The position numbers were made by a program, and so were the translations under genes. Positions 45,547-54,560 of a stretch of DNA of 64,000 nucleotides are shown in pieces. Origin of the DNA: CBDFGT01 sp965247225. Its GTDB lineage: Bacteria; Pseudomonadota; Alphaproteobacteria; Rhizobiales; Rhizobiaceae. Numbering within the stretch: the stretch's first letter is position 1; every line of letters starts with the position of its first letter. Location of the stretch: assembly GCA_965247225.1 (NCBI GenBank), contig CBDFGT010000029.1, positions 370,972-434,971 on the forward strand. The letters are read 5' to 3'. The notes under the pieces are model-generated. The model ran no database searches. It was not told where the DNA came from and saw only the letters and a list, made by a program, of their open reading frames with translations.

Positions 45547-45849
45547 TCATTGCAGGACATTGAGACCCTTACGTTCAACAATGTCGAGAATTTTAACGGC
45601 AGTACTTCCTGGCTTCTTTGTGCCCTGTTCCCACGCAGCGACGGTAATCGTCTTTACATTCAGAAACTTGGCAAATACGGCCTGACTGACCTTGCTTTCC
45701 TGCCTTATCTTGCGGATGTCATCTGGTGTGTAATCCTTGAGTGGTGGAAGGCACAAGGCATCGAATTCCCGCATTGTTACGCCGTCTATAATATCCGCAG
45801 CGTGCAAATTCTGAGCGGATTTATAGACATTATTCAATATTCTGCTCAT
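45547..45849 (-). CDS. higA: HigA/NadS-type antitoxin with XRE domain
   Basis: This 100-residue protein has a C-terminal helix-turn-helix (IRKIRQESKVSQAVFAKFLN, then VKTITVAAWEQGTKKPGSTA) and an N-terminal toxin-binding part, the inverted order seen in HigA/NadS-type antitoxins of HigB2-like toxins. It follows its toxin gene by six bases. It is intact, whereas its toxin gene has a frameshift. Confidence 0.8.
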   Translation of the reverse strand: MSRILNNVYKSAQNLHAADIIDGVTMREFDALCLPPLKDYTPDDIRKIRQESKVSQAVFAKFLNVKTITVAAWEQGTKKPGSTAVKILDIVERKGLNVLQ

Positions 45850-45855
45850 TGCAGT

Positions 45856-46220
45856 TCATCTCCATAGAATGCGTTTCTCAACCATCCTGCCTAGCGTAGT
45901 GTCTTCGGCCTGCATGAAAATATCGCATAACTTGCGCAATGCTGCCTTTTCCGCTTTTGAGATATTATCCTTCTCATTCTTGGCAAAGCCGTGGACGAAG
46001 ATGATCCGGTCATTTTGGCGATATCCAAGAATGGTCCTGTAACTTCCGCGCTTACCACGTCCCGGTGCGGCTACACGCTTCTTGATCAGGAAGCCGCCAG
46101 CCGGGCATCAATCAGTCCGGCTTCAACTTCGGCCGCAGCCTTGCAAAGACTTGCGTCAGAAATTTCGGCGTCCTCTGCCCATTCGGCAAATTGCAGTTCC
46201 TTCAATACACGAACATACAT
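45856..46220 (-). pseudogene. higB: HigB-type toxin (RelE/ParE superfamily), one frameshift
   Basis: From ATG 46220 it reads MYVRVLKELQFAEWAEDAEI and LCKAAAEVEAGLIDARL, then breaks; adding one G to CTGGCGGC continues as GGFLIKKRVAAPGRGKRGSY, RTILGYRQNDRIIFVHGFAK and MVEKRILWR, a complete HigB2/NadT-type toxin of about 121 residues. The intact antitoxin follows. A single missing base in a G run could be a sequence error. Confidence 0.72.
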
Positions 46221-46292
46221 GAATATATCACTCCGTAATATAGAGTTCAAGTCTTGTCCCTGTCCGGATAGATTGAACTGTGTCAGCCACAG

Positions 46293-48240
46293 CTACCACC
46301 GTCCCTCGCTCTTCATCGCCTCCATTTGCCTTATCGCCTTTTCGCGCTGGCGCTCACGGCGGATGATGTCTGTTACGGCGGCGTCATCGCTCTTGTCTGT
46401 GTAGCGGAATTCACTGTCGGCATAGCGGTTGATTTCCTGCAGAACCATGTCAATGCCTGATCGGACGTGCGCAGCGCCGCGATCATCTGATTTCTTCTCG
46501 TCATAGGGCTTGTGCATGAAGGGTCTCAGGCTGTTTCGAACCACTGGTCCGGCATGCTCGACATCCATGGCCCGCATCTTGTATCGCTGTCGGTGATGTT
46601 CTTGACCGCACGGCCGGGGTAAAGCGCGGTTCGGCGACGCTTGATATCATGTAGAGATAGGTGCCGACAGTCGGCGAGTGTGACTTCATGGCCGCCATGC
46701 TTTTCCTTCTCGTAGCGCTCCCAGACGGCCGCAATCAGCCCTTCCTGCATGTGCCGGCTCATGCTGGCGCTGTAGGTGTCGTGAAACTGCCTTCCTTGAT
46801 TTCCTGGTTGGCATAGAGCTGCGTGATCTCGCCGAGCGGGATGGCGAATGGTTCTTGCCGGCCAGCAGCGCGAAAATGTCGATATAGTCCTCGCGCGTCT
46901 GCGGGACCATCGACCAGCCAGCGGGCGCCGGCGCGCTGGCGCAGCGCATCATCGACATTTTCCGGATAGTTGGAGAACATGCCGAAGGTGGAATTGCCCC
47001 GGACGACTGTGGAGGCGCCGGCAAAGCTTTCCATCAGCACCGCCGTCACTTCCTGCTGTCCGGCCGGAAGCGCGGTCGTCGGAGCGTTTGGCGGCGACCT
47101 GGTCGACATCGTCGATCGTGCCAAAGCCGATGGCCTTGGGATTCATGACATTGTTGATGAAGTCCTTGCAGTTCTGCCCGGATTTGCCCTGATAGGACGA
47201 AATCTGGTCGACGCCGAAATTCTCGTAGTGGAAGGCGTATAGCCGGCGACCTTGCAATAGTCGTTGATCAGGCCGGCGATCATCTGGATCAGCGTGGTCT
47301 TGCCGGTGCCGGGCATGCCGTCGCCGATGAAGGTGAACAGAAAACCGCCCAGCTCGACAAAGGGTTGAGCTGGCGTTCAAAATCATAGGCCATCAGCATT
47401 TTGGCCAGTTTCATCGCCTGATATTTGGCAATGTGATTGCCGATAATCTCGTCCGGTCTCCTGAAGGTCATGACCAGCGGCTTTTGCCGGGTGCCGGGTG
47501 CGACATCAAAGCGTTCAGCTCAAAATCATCCTGCTCGACCCGGATATGGCTGTTTTCAAAGCTGGCAAGACCTTCAAACCGCGCCTTGCGGGCCACCAGC
47601 CCTTCGATGGCAACGCGGGCAAAGGCGCGGCTGCGCGAGACCAGCGCCAGATCATCCGGGCTTCCCGCTATCGTGCGGTCGAGGCCCGCCACCATGGATT
47701 TGAGCGCATCCTGCGGGGTCTCAAACAGCCAGGAAGGCTCGCCCGCCTCATCGGCTGCCTCGCCTGCAGTGGACAATGTTGTGCCCAGCCAGGCCGCAAA
47801 GGTGAAGGCTGCAATGTAACTGGAGGCTGCCAGAAGGGATTTGAAGGTCTGCGCCTCCTCGCCTGCGAGCGGTGCGCTGATGTTTTGTGCCTGAAGGCTT
47901 TCCAGACGGGTCTGGCGGGCAAAAATGTCGGCCACAGCCAGTGCCACCTGTGCGCCCGCGGCGGGCGCGATAGAGCACGGCATGTTGCAGCGGGGAGAGA
48001 AGCGGGTCTGACGGGCGAATGGCTGCAATGGTTTTTGCAAGTTCCACTTCGCGGGTCTCTGCGCAGCGGCGAGGAGGATACGGTGGAGACAAAGCGCCGC
48101 CCGGTGCCTGCAAGCGTCGTGCCTTCGCCCGGGCTGTCCGGCTCCATGATGACCAGTCGTGTCACAAGGGTCTGTGCTGTTGCCAGATGTCTGGCGATAT
48201 CGTCTTCATGGAGGGAGGTCAGACCTGCATTCAATGCCAT
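46293..48240 (-). pseudogene. AAA-family ATPase of the DUF2333/DUF6638 cluster, many frameshifts
   Basis: Combined frames give one ATPase of about 650 residues: MALNAGLTSLHEDDIARHLA, AQVALAVADIFARQTRLESL, FDVAPGTRQKPLVMTFRRPD, FTFIGDGMPGTGKTTLIQMI (Walker A), YQGKSGQNCKDFINNVMNPK, GNSTFGMFSNYPENVDDAL, YIDIFALLAGKNH, MSRHMQEGLIAAVWERYEKE and a charged tail. At least eight single-base indels occur, spread evenly. Domain content after Walker A fits AAA+ proteins with a sensor region. Its start is one base beyond the 386-aa gene's stop. Such an even spread of indels with otherwise good coding sequence looks more like poor consensus than natural decay. Confidence 0.68.
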
Positions 48241-48241
48241 T

Positions 48242-49402
48242 TTATACCTCTGTGATCACCTTGCCGGATGAGATGACATGCACTTTGAAACCGGCAAACA
48301 CGCTTTCGGCAACGCCTTCGGCAAACAGCGCCTGATAGGCATCATGCGGCACAAGCGCATGTTTTTCATAAGTGGAAACGCCCTGTCTGGTCGCTTCCAG
48401 ATTGTCGGTATTGATGTGGAATTCCTCGCTGGCAGGTGTGGAGGAAAACAGGCCGCGTCTGGCCGGGATCTCGTTCTTCGAGAAGATTTCCTGCACGGTC
48501 CATGTCAAAAGCCAGGCATTGTCCGGCTTCCGGACCCGGGAGAGGATATCATTGACCCGGTCATTGTTTTCGGTAATGCCTGCCGAATAAAACGGTCCGA
48601 TGATGATGCGGCGCAAAAGCTTGGGATGCAGGTCTTCAAAATCGCGGTCCAGATTGACAGCGATAGTGGCCGGGGTCAGCCCGTAGCTCGAATTCCTGGC
48701 GGCAAAATCATCAAAGGCACGGGCCAGCGCCGGGTTCAAAAGGCCGCCAACGGGCAGGGGAATGTCGACATCGCGCATTCTCCCATCAGGGGCAACCAGC
48801 GCGTCAACCATCTTTTCACTCGAATCCTCAATCCGGGCCAGATAGACCATAGGCAGGGACTGCGTGCCGTCAAAGGCCGCCCAGGCGACCATACAGGACG
48901 GGCGCATGGTCTTCGGATTGGTGGTGACATGAATCGTTTCCGGCAGCACGAAGGGCGAGAAGATTTCGCCTTTCAGCACCTGTTCCAGGTAAAGCTTCTC
49001 GGCCATACGGGCTTGCAGCTCGGCGGGAAAGCTTTTGGTGCGCAGGATGAAATCGACCATTTCCGCCCGCAGGTCGTCGGCAGACGGAATCGACGCCAGG
49101 CGTTTTTCCGCCGTCAGCCGGTCATTCTCCAGTTCCAGCACATTCTGAAACACCGGGTAGCCGCTTTCAGCCCGCAAGATTTTGAAACGCGCCATGAAAC
49201 CCAGACGGTTTTCCCAGGCCGAGAACGAGGTTTTCAGCCTCTCGAGATAGGGAACGGACACCTTGCCCATCAACCCGTCGGCCATCAGCGGCGAGCTGGC
49301 AGAGGCAATATACTGATCCAGCCCCTCAAGGGCGGCCCTGATGGTGGAAAAATACTGCGCTGCCGGATTGTCCGGGGTCATGGTTTTTTCGCCATCGGCC
49401 AC
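48242..49402 (-). CDS. Uncharacterised 386-aa protein of the AAA/DUF2333 cluster
   Basis: I do not recognise a named domain. The protein is soluble, with no signal peptide or membrane segment: an alpha-helical N-terminal half (DQYIASASSPLMADGLMGKV, LENDRLTAEKRLASIPSADD) and a mixed C-terminal half with IHVTTNPKTMRPSCMVAWAA and SYGLTPATIAVNLDRDFEDL. The start is GTG 49402 or ATG 49381. It sits tightly between the coiled-coil gene (3 bases) and the ATPase (1 base), so it is probably a partner in the same complex or process. Confidence 0.75.
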   Translation of the reverse strand: MADGEKTMTPDNPAAQYFSTIRAALEGLDQYIASASSPLMADGLMGKVSVPYLERLKTSFSAWENRLGFMARFKILRAESGYPVFQNVLELENDRLTAEKRLASIPSADDLRAEMVDFILRTKSFPAELQARMAEKLYLEQVLKGEIFSPFVLPETIHVTTNPKTMRPSCMVAWAAFDGTQSLPMVYLARIEDSSEKMVDALVAPDGRMRDVDIPLPVGGLLNPALARAFDDFAARNSSYGLTPATIAVNLDRDFEDLHPKLLRRIIIGPFYSAGITENNDRVNDILSRVRKPDNAWLLTWTVQEIFSKNEIPARRGLFSSTPASEEFHINTDNLEATRQGVSTYEKHALVPHDAYQALFAEGVAESVFAGFKVHVISSGKVITEV

Positions 49403-49405
49403 GGC

Positions 49406-50494
49406 TTATTTCTGCACGTAGCTGGAAGCGTTGTGCTTGTCCATCACATCCTTGAAGCGGCGGGCGAAGGCATCGTCGGCCAGTTTCTTGCGGCGCTGGA
49501 TATCGGCAGAACCGACCATGTTTTTCTCGTGCATTTCCAGAAGGTCGCCGATATGGCGCTGCGAGGCCGAGCCGATACCGGCCATGGTTTCTTCAGCGGC
49601 CATATCCACCCGGCTTCCCAGCGTGTTGATCTTGTGGGCAACATCCTGCTGGGCAGCGGTTTTCAGCGAATCTTCCAGCGCCTTGTAGAGAACAATGCGC
49701 TGTTCGGTATCGATGGCCAGCTTGTTGATCAGCGTGTTCTGGGCGGCAATCTGGTTGTTCAGGCTGTCCACGAAGGTCTGGAACATGGAGGTATACCGCT
49801 CCAGCGTCTGGCTTTCGGCCAGCAGTTCCTGCTCCTTGGCCTGTTTCTCATTGTATTCTGTTGCCAGTTTCGAGCGCTCGCCTTCCAGTTCTGTTCGGGC
49901 GGACTGGTCCGTAGAGGCGGCAATCCGGTTTTCAATGTCCAGCAGCATCGGGTTCAGTTCCTCGATGCGCTTCTGGGTGGCTTCCAGATTGGCAATGGTT
50001 GCCTTGCGGCGCTCGATCACCTGAAAGAGGCTTGCCTCCGAGGTCTTGTAGCGGGTGTCGAGAATATTTTTCTGCTCTTTCAAAATGCCGACAATCGTGT
50101 CGGATTTTGCCAGAAGTTCCTGCAGGTTTCCGGCCAGCGACATGTTGCGCACGCGGTCCGTGCGCATGCGTTGCATCGACGTCTTTGAAAATATTCCTAT
50201 AAATTTTTCGTAGCCGGAAAAGCCCTTCATGCTCTCGAATTCGGAGCCAAACACATTGGTTGCATCTTCCAGACCGATGATCAGGTCGGCAATATTGCCT
50301 TCCATCACCTTTTGCTGGTTCAGAACATCGGCTATGCGGGCATTTTCGATATCAAAGCTGGCCGCACCAATCTTTGTGTCTGCCTTTGCAAACTGATCAA
50401 GCACCTGGCCGGACTGATCGAGCTTTGTGCGCATATCGGCAACAACAGAACGGGTTTTTTCAATTTCACGGTCAAAAGACTGAATGGAAGCCAT
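49406..50494 (-). CDS. Uncharacterised coiled-coil protein, first gene of the AAA/DUF2333 cluster
   Basis: This 362-residue protein is almost entirely predicted coiled coil: IQSFDREIEKTRSVVADMRT, LLAKSDTIVGILKEQKNILD, RKATIANLEATQKRIEELNP, QAKEQELLAESQTLERYTSM. There is no membrane segment. ATG 50494 gives MASIQSFDREIEKTR and is preferred over upstream in-frame starts. It resembles phage-shock PspA/IM30-type or TelA-like helical proteins in character only; no homology is claimed. As the first gene it may form the scaffold on which the cluster's ATPase acts. Confidence 0.75.
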   Translation of the reverse strand: MASIQSFDREIEKTRSVVADMRTKLDQSGQVLDQFAKADTKIGAASFDIENARIADVLNQQKVMEGNIADLIIGLEDATNVFGSEFESMKGFSGYEKFIGIFSKTSMQRMRTDRVRNMSLAGNLQELLAKSDTIVGILKEQKNILDTRYKTSEASLFQVIERRKATIANLEATQKRIEELNPMLLDIENRIAASTDQSARTELEGERSKLATEYNEKQAKEQELLAESQTLERYTSMFQTFVDSLNNQIAAQNTLINKLAIDTEQRIVLYKALEDSLKTAAQQDVAHKINTLGSRVDMAAEETMAGIGSASQRHIGDLLEMHEKNMVGSADIQRRKKLADDAFARRFKDVMDKHNASSYVQK

Positions 50495-50759
50495 GTGCGA
50501 TGCCCTTTTCCTGATGATGCCTGATCGTATAGCAAGTCCCCGTAACACGGTGCCGGAAAATGCATGACACATCTTTGCCTGCAGGATCAATCCTGTTTGC
50601 ACAGAATGCATGCCTGTCCCAATTCCGTCATCGGCAATGTTGGTATTTGACATAATTCCTGCAAGTGCCGGATGAAAATAAGCTGCGCAATGCTATTTCG
50701 CACATTGGTTTGCTGCGTGGTAATTTGCCTGTGATTCTCCATGGCAACGGACCCGCAGG

Positions 50760-51647
50760 ATGAGAGAAAATGCACGGCTGAAAATGACTTTGCGGTTTGT
50801 CCGTGCCTTCGCCGTTTTCTTTGCGCTGACGAGCCTCGCCCGTGGCGGTGAGGCACCTGCACCGGACCTTTCAAAACCCGCCATGGAATTCATGCTCGTG
50901 CGCAGCAAGGCGGGTTGTGACCCCTTGTGCAGTACGTGGATTTCGGCAGAAGGGCGCATAGATGCGACATCTCCGGGCAAATTGCAGGCGATCATCGCTG
51001 CGCTTGGCACTCAACGGCTGCCGCTGGTTCTGGCGTCGGGCGGCGGTGATGTGAAGGCGGCCATTGCCATGGGCCTGATGATCCGCGCTGCCGGAATGCC
51101 TGTCTTCATCGGCCGCAGCCAATTGTCCGGATGCAGCTTTACGGATCCGCGCTGTGCCGGTCATGTGCGGGCAGGGGCTTTCGCGACGGGTTCCATCACC
51201 TCTTACAAGGCGCTGTGTTATTCTGCCTGTCCGATGGTCCTCGCCGGAGGGGTCGAGCGCATTGTCGGCGAGCGGGCGCTGGTGGGCGTGCATCAGATCA
51301 CGATTGGCAGGGCCGTTACGCAGGGCAAACCCGATGAACCTTCAAGGGAGCAGCCGGGTGCAACAGGCAGCGTTGCCGGCATGACCTATACGACCGATCT
51401 CACCCCTGGGCTGCGGGCCGTCATTGACGGCTACTGGAAACGGATGGGGATTGATCCCGCCCTCACAGATATCATGCTTTCAGCATCACCCCGCGGGATC
51501 CGGCGGATTGCCCAGCCGGACCTGTTGCGGCTGGGGCTGAAAACAGGCGCGGGAAAGGCCGAGGATCTGTCTGCCGAAGACGCATGTCAAAACAGGGTTG
51601 TTCCTGTGGCCTGTCCCGACCGGACCGGACCCGGTTCTGTCCGATAG
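50760..51647 (+). CDS. Periplasmic protein with ClpP/crotonase-like fold
   Basis: This 295-residue protein has an N-terminal signal peptide (FVRAFAVFFALTSLARGGEA) and a core like the ClpP-fold proteins often found in alphaproteobacteria: LVLASGGGDVKAAIAMGLMI, then ALCYSACPMVLAGGVERIV with the likely Ser nucleophile and GVHQ with a histidine. Extra cysteines (CDPLC, CSFTDPRC, CYSAC) suggest disulfides in the periplasm. It is divergent from the coiled-coil cluster. Peptidase activity is plausible but unproven. Confidence 0.75.
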   Translation: MRENARLKMTLRFVRAFAVFFALTSLARGGEAPAPDLSKPAMEFMLVRSKAGCDPLCSTWISAEGRIDATSPGKLQAIIAALGTQRLPLVLASGGGDVKAAIAMGLMIRAAGMPVFIGRSQLSGCSFTDPRCAGHVRAGAFATGSITSYKALCYSACPMVLAGGVERIVGERALVGVHQITIGRAVTQGKPDEPSREQPGATGSVAGMTYTTDLTPGLRAVIDGYWKRMGIDPALTDIMLSASPRGIRRIAQPDLLRLGLKTGAGKAEDLSAEDACQNRVVPVACPDRTGPGSVR

Positions 51648-51678
51648 AACCCGGCAGAACCATTTCAGGCCGTCGGGC

Positions 51679-52200
51679 TCATTCCTTTTCCTCTGCCTTG
51701 GCTGCGTTTACCGATTTCATCAGTTTTTCCAGATAGCCCAGCATGACGGCGGAAACAACAAAGGCCAGATGAATGACCGTGTACCACAGGAGGTGGCTGT
51801 CGGAATACTGGCTGGCATTCAGAAAGATCTGCAGCAGGTGGATGGAGGAAATGGCGACGATGGACGAGGCCACCTTGATCTTCAGGCTGCCGGCATCCAG
51901 CTTGCCAAGGAAGGCGACCTGGCCTTCCGCCTCATCGAAATTGCTGACAAAATTTTCATAGCCGGAGATCATCACCATCACCAGGAGACTGGCGACAAGG
52001 GCGGCATCGATCAGACCGAGCATGGCAAGGATCATTTCCGCCTCGGACGCTGTCAGGACCGATTCTGCCACCTTGAGCAGCTTGTAGACAAAGGACACGG
52101 CATAGATTGCCAGCGCGACGGCAAGACCGATGTAAAACACAACCAAAAGCCAGCGGCTTGACAGGACAATACGTTCAATCAGCAGTTCGAATGATTTCAT
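51679..52200 (-). CDS. TIGR00645/YqhA-family inner-membrane protein
   Basis: This 173-residue protein has three or four membrane segments and the family sequence LIERIVLSSRWLLVVFYIGL, LLKVAESVLTASEAEMILAM and LGLIDAALVASLLVMVMISGYENFVS. The family's role is unknown. It is convergent with the ClpP-fold gene, 31 bases away. Confidence 0.88.
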   Translation of the reverse strand: MKSFELLIERIVLSSRWLLVVFYIGLAVALAIYAVSFVYKLLKVAESVLTASEAEMILAMLGLIDAALVASLLVMVMISGYENFVSNFDEAEGQVAFLGKLDAGSLKIKVASSIVAISSIHLLQIFLNASQYSDSHLLWYTVIHLAFVVSAVMLGYLEKLMKSVNAAKAEEKE

Positions 52201-52458
52201 CTGGGCAATAACTCCTTTACCATAGGCTTTGAAGGCTGCTTCTAGCCGCGATATGTGTCACCTGCAAGAACCTGTTGCGGCGCCGTTGTGCGCATGGAAC
52301 CGGCAGCAGAAGAGGAAAACAGGTGGCCGAAGTCAAGTCTTATATGAAATTGCGCAGGGGGGCGTGGTTCAGCCGGGTTTGTCCTTTGCAAGGATTGCTA
52401 TAGATTGCGTCAAACCCGCACGACGTTCGGGATCGCCAACCAGGAGCACAGGTCTCAC

Positions 52459-53118
52459 ATGCTGCCAGAACTTTACGGTCACCCGTTTGCATCCTTCGTG
52501 TGGAAGCCTTTGATTGCGCTTTATGAACGCAATGTCGCCTTTACCTTTCGCATGCTCGACCAGAACCATCCGGAAAACCAGAGCCGGATGGCCGGGCTTT
52601 CACCTGCCGGGCAGTTCCCGGCGCTGATTGACGGTGAGAGGCGGATCACCCAGAGCAATGCGGTGATTGAATATCTGGATCTTTATCATGGTGATGCGGC
52701 TCCCATGGTGCCCAAAGATCCGCGCGAGGCGCTGGAATGCCGGATGCTGGCCGATATTTTCGATGATTATATCCATGCGCCGATGCAACGGATTGTCGGT
52801 GATGCGCTGCGTGACAAAAGCGCGTCTGATCCGCAGGGCGTCGCAGAAGCGCATGCGATGCTGGAACGCAGCTATGGCTGGCTGGACGCCTGTCTCCAAG
52901 GGCGCGAATGGGCGGCTGGCAGCCGCTTTACCCTTGCCGATTGTGCGGCGGCACCGGCGCTGTTCTATGCCGACTGGGTGCATCCGGTCGCGCCGCAATA
53001 TGCAACGCTTGCAGCCTTCCGCGCCCGCCTTCTGGCCCGGCCTTCCATTGCCCGCGTTGTGGACGAGGCCCGGCCTTTCCGCATGTATTTCCCGCTCGGC
53101 GCACCTGACCGGGATTAA
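52459..53118 (+). CDS. Glutathione S-transferase family protein
   Basis: This 219-residue protein has an N-terminal thioredoxin-like domain (LYGHPFASFVWKPLIALYER, then GQFPALIDGERRITQSNAVIEYL, where ITQSNAVIEY binds glutathione) and a helical C-terminal domain (GSRFTLADCAAAPALFYADW). ATG 52459 gives MLPELYGHPF and is chosen because the residues before it do not look like the family. Substrate unknown. The dispersed repeat starts just past its stop. Confidence 0.88.
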   Translation: MLPELYGHPFASFVWKPLIALYERNVAFTFRMLDQNHPENQSRMAGLSPAGQFPALIDGERRITQSNAVIEYLDLYHGDAAPMVPKDPREALECRMLADIFDDYIHAPMQRIVGDALRDKSASDPQGVAEAHAMLERSYGWLDACLQGREWAAGSRFTLADCAAAPALFYADWVHPVAPQYATLAAFRARLLARPSIARVVDEARPFRMYFPLGAPDRD

Positions 53119-53119
53119 A

Positions 53120-53223
53120 GCATGCCGCGCAAGATTGTGCAGCGGTTTTGCGATAACGACATGCGTAAAAACAAAGACTTGAAGCGTGGTAATCGAATCT
53201 GTAAGATCGCAATACGATTCAGG
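53120..53223 (+). repeat. About 105-bp dispersed intergenic repeat, copy 2
   Basis: Same block as 30249-30353, beginning GCATGCCGCGCAAGATTGTG and containing GCGGTTTTGCGATAACGACA and TGCGTAAAAACAAAGACTTG. It lies directly after the GST stop codon, in the same orientation as copy 1. Confidence 0.8.
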
Positions 53224-53553
53224 GTGAAGCCCAGGGCAAAGTCCCTGCTGTCTGGCTATTTGCCATTCGGTGTATTTGCGGTAAAATGTATCGTGGCATC
53301 AGTGCCTGCCCGAAAGCACTTTATTTTCGATATCGCCATCTTGTTACTTCAACATGTCAACACATGATCGGTTTGTTGCGCCCGGGCCCAGGAATACAAC
53401 CAAAAGGCAACAGCCTTTGCGATCTGACGGTAGCCAGGTCGTGAAAGATGCAGAACCCGTTTGATGCAAATCAAAATGAGCGTTACCAGAAGCCGCCATA
53501 TCAAGGGGGTTGGTGATCATCCGCAATCATGTTATAATTTTTTCGTGAAAATC
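53224..53553. other. Intergenic gap, no gene seen
   Basis: These 330 bases lie between the convergent GST and the first acetyltransferase copy. Short open frames exist, but none has a ribosome site or recognisable sequence. Confidence 0.6.
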
Positions 53554-54039
53554 TTATAGTTGCTGTTTGTGAGGGTGGGGTGCCATATGAAAACACTTGA
53601 TCTGACGTATTCGACTATGTGTAAAAGTCTCGGCCTTATCTGACAGACGAATGGCGCGGAGATTGTCCGCATGGGCATCCAGTTCAACCCGATGCAAACC
53701 GGCGTTTCGGGCAGCCTCCAGCGTCATGGTGATCAGCCGCGTGCCAAGCCCCTGTTCCCGGAAACCATCCACAATGCCCATGCCCGGAACGCCACGATGC
53801 GCCTGCGTCTCACGCGCACCGCGCCTTATATCGCACCAGCCGACAACCCGTCCGTCCGCCAGAGCTACGAATTGGTGATCGCCGTTCGCCAGCAAGTCCA
53901 GAACAAAGGTTCGCACAGCCTCGATCGGCGGTGCTTCCGGCAGGCTCAAATACCGCCTTTCCCGCGCGACGCTATCGAGAGCCAGCCAGAAACTGTCGAT
54001 AGTGTCCGGCTGCATCCGCACAATCCCAACAGCGCTCAT
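53554..54039 (-). pseudogene. GNAT acetyltransferase, truncated duplicate (copy 1)
   Basis: The first 133 or so residues match the intact copy at 54561-55055 almost exactly (MSAVGIVRMQPDTIDSFWLA, GIVDGFREQGLGTRLITMTL with the acetyl-CoA loop). After LRAI the sequence turns into RLSDKAETFTHSRIRQIKCF, replacing the proper end LYEKVGFVHEGVARDALYID. The C-terminal strand that completes the GNAT fold is therefore lost. Its start overlaps a truncated PemK gene. It arose by duplication of a 414-bp block; it is probably not functional. Confidence 0.8.
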
Positions 54040-54058
54040 GCCGCCTTGACCTTGCGCC
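53645..54058 (-). repeat. 414-bp duplicated block, copy 1
   Basis: This block matches 54661-55074 over equal length without gaps and with few changes. It contains the truncated GNAT gene and, at its right end, the last bases of trpE(G) now joined to a PemK fragment at GGCGCAAGG. Confidence 0.88.
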
Positions 54059-54146
54059 CTTCTTCCACGCCGCGATCATGTTCATAGCGCCACAAATAGG
54101 CATAGGATATGACAAGACCGGGCTCCGGAACCGGCAAGCTGACCAA
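54036..54146 (-). pseudogene. PemK-like toxin, only the N-terminus left
   Basis: About 36 codons starting from a TTG read VSLPVPEPGLVISYAYLWRY and EHDRGVEEGRK, the opening of a PemK-like growth inhibitor, and then jump to VKAA and a stop. VKAA and the DNA behind it are the end of trpE(G) from the duplicated block. The join lies at a 9-base word (GGCGCAAGG) common to both genes. The catalytic part is gone, so the toxin is dead while its antitoxin upstream is intact. Confidence 0.75.
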
Positions 54147-54148
54147 GA

Positions 54149-54415
54149 CTAACCGTCCATCAGCGCATTGAGATGATTATGCCGGGGGTCCATTCTTGTT
54201 TCCATCAGAGCCAAAACGGTCTCTTCCGGCATTTCCTCAACAGCGAAGGCCTGCGTCATGGCAGCTTTCACACGCAAATAATCCTCATATTCATGACGCG
54301 ATACAAAATATCCTGTCACCTGCGCATCATCGGTCACAGCAACGATTTCCCGCTGCGCAAGGTCACGATAGCGATCAAAATTCTTTGAAAAATCTGAAGC
54401 CTTAACGGTAATCAT
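54149..54415 (-). CDS. Phd/YefM-type antitoxin, now without a working toxin
   Basis: This 88-residue protein starts MITVKASDFSKNFDRYRDLA, the standard Phd/YefM DNA-binding domain, and continues QREIVAVTDDAQVTGYFVSR with a C-terminal helix ETVLALMETRMDPRHNHL. ATG 54415 is chosen on this basis, although the frame is open further up. It is intact, but the PemK-like toxin behind it is truncated, so it is an orphan that may still repress its promoter or counter toxins elsewhere. Confidence 0.82.
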   Translation of the reverse strand: MITVKASDFSKNFDRYRDLAQREIVAVTDDAQVTGYFVSRHEYEDYLRVKAAMTQAFAVEEMPEETVLALMETRMDPRHNHLNALMDG

Positions 54416-54560
54416 TTCGAAAATCCAAATTCCCTGAATTGCAAAATACCATTCATGCGATGATTTTTCAACAATGCAACGACGGCTGTCATGTGAGAGC
54501 ATGCAAAACAAGCTTTGTCAAATTGAAGCCTGGAAGCGTTTGCTCTCTTCAAGGGCATGC

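Noticed and set aside
48278..50188. 636-codon open frame on the plus strand across the 386-aa and coiled-coil genes
   Set aside because: It crosses two real genes in antisense and has no ribosome site or domain.
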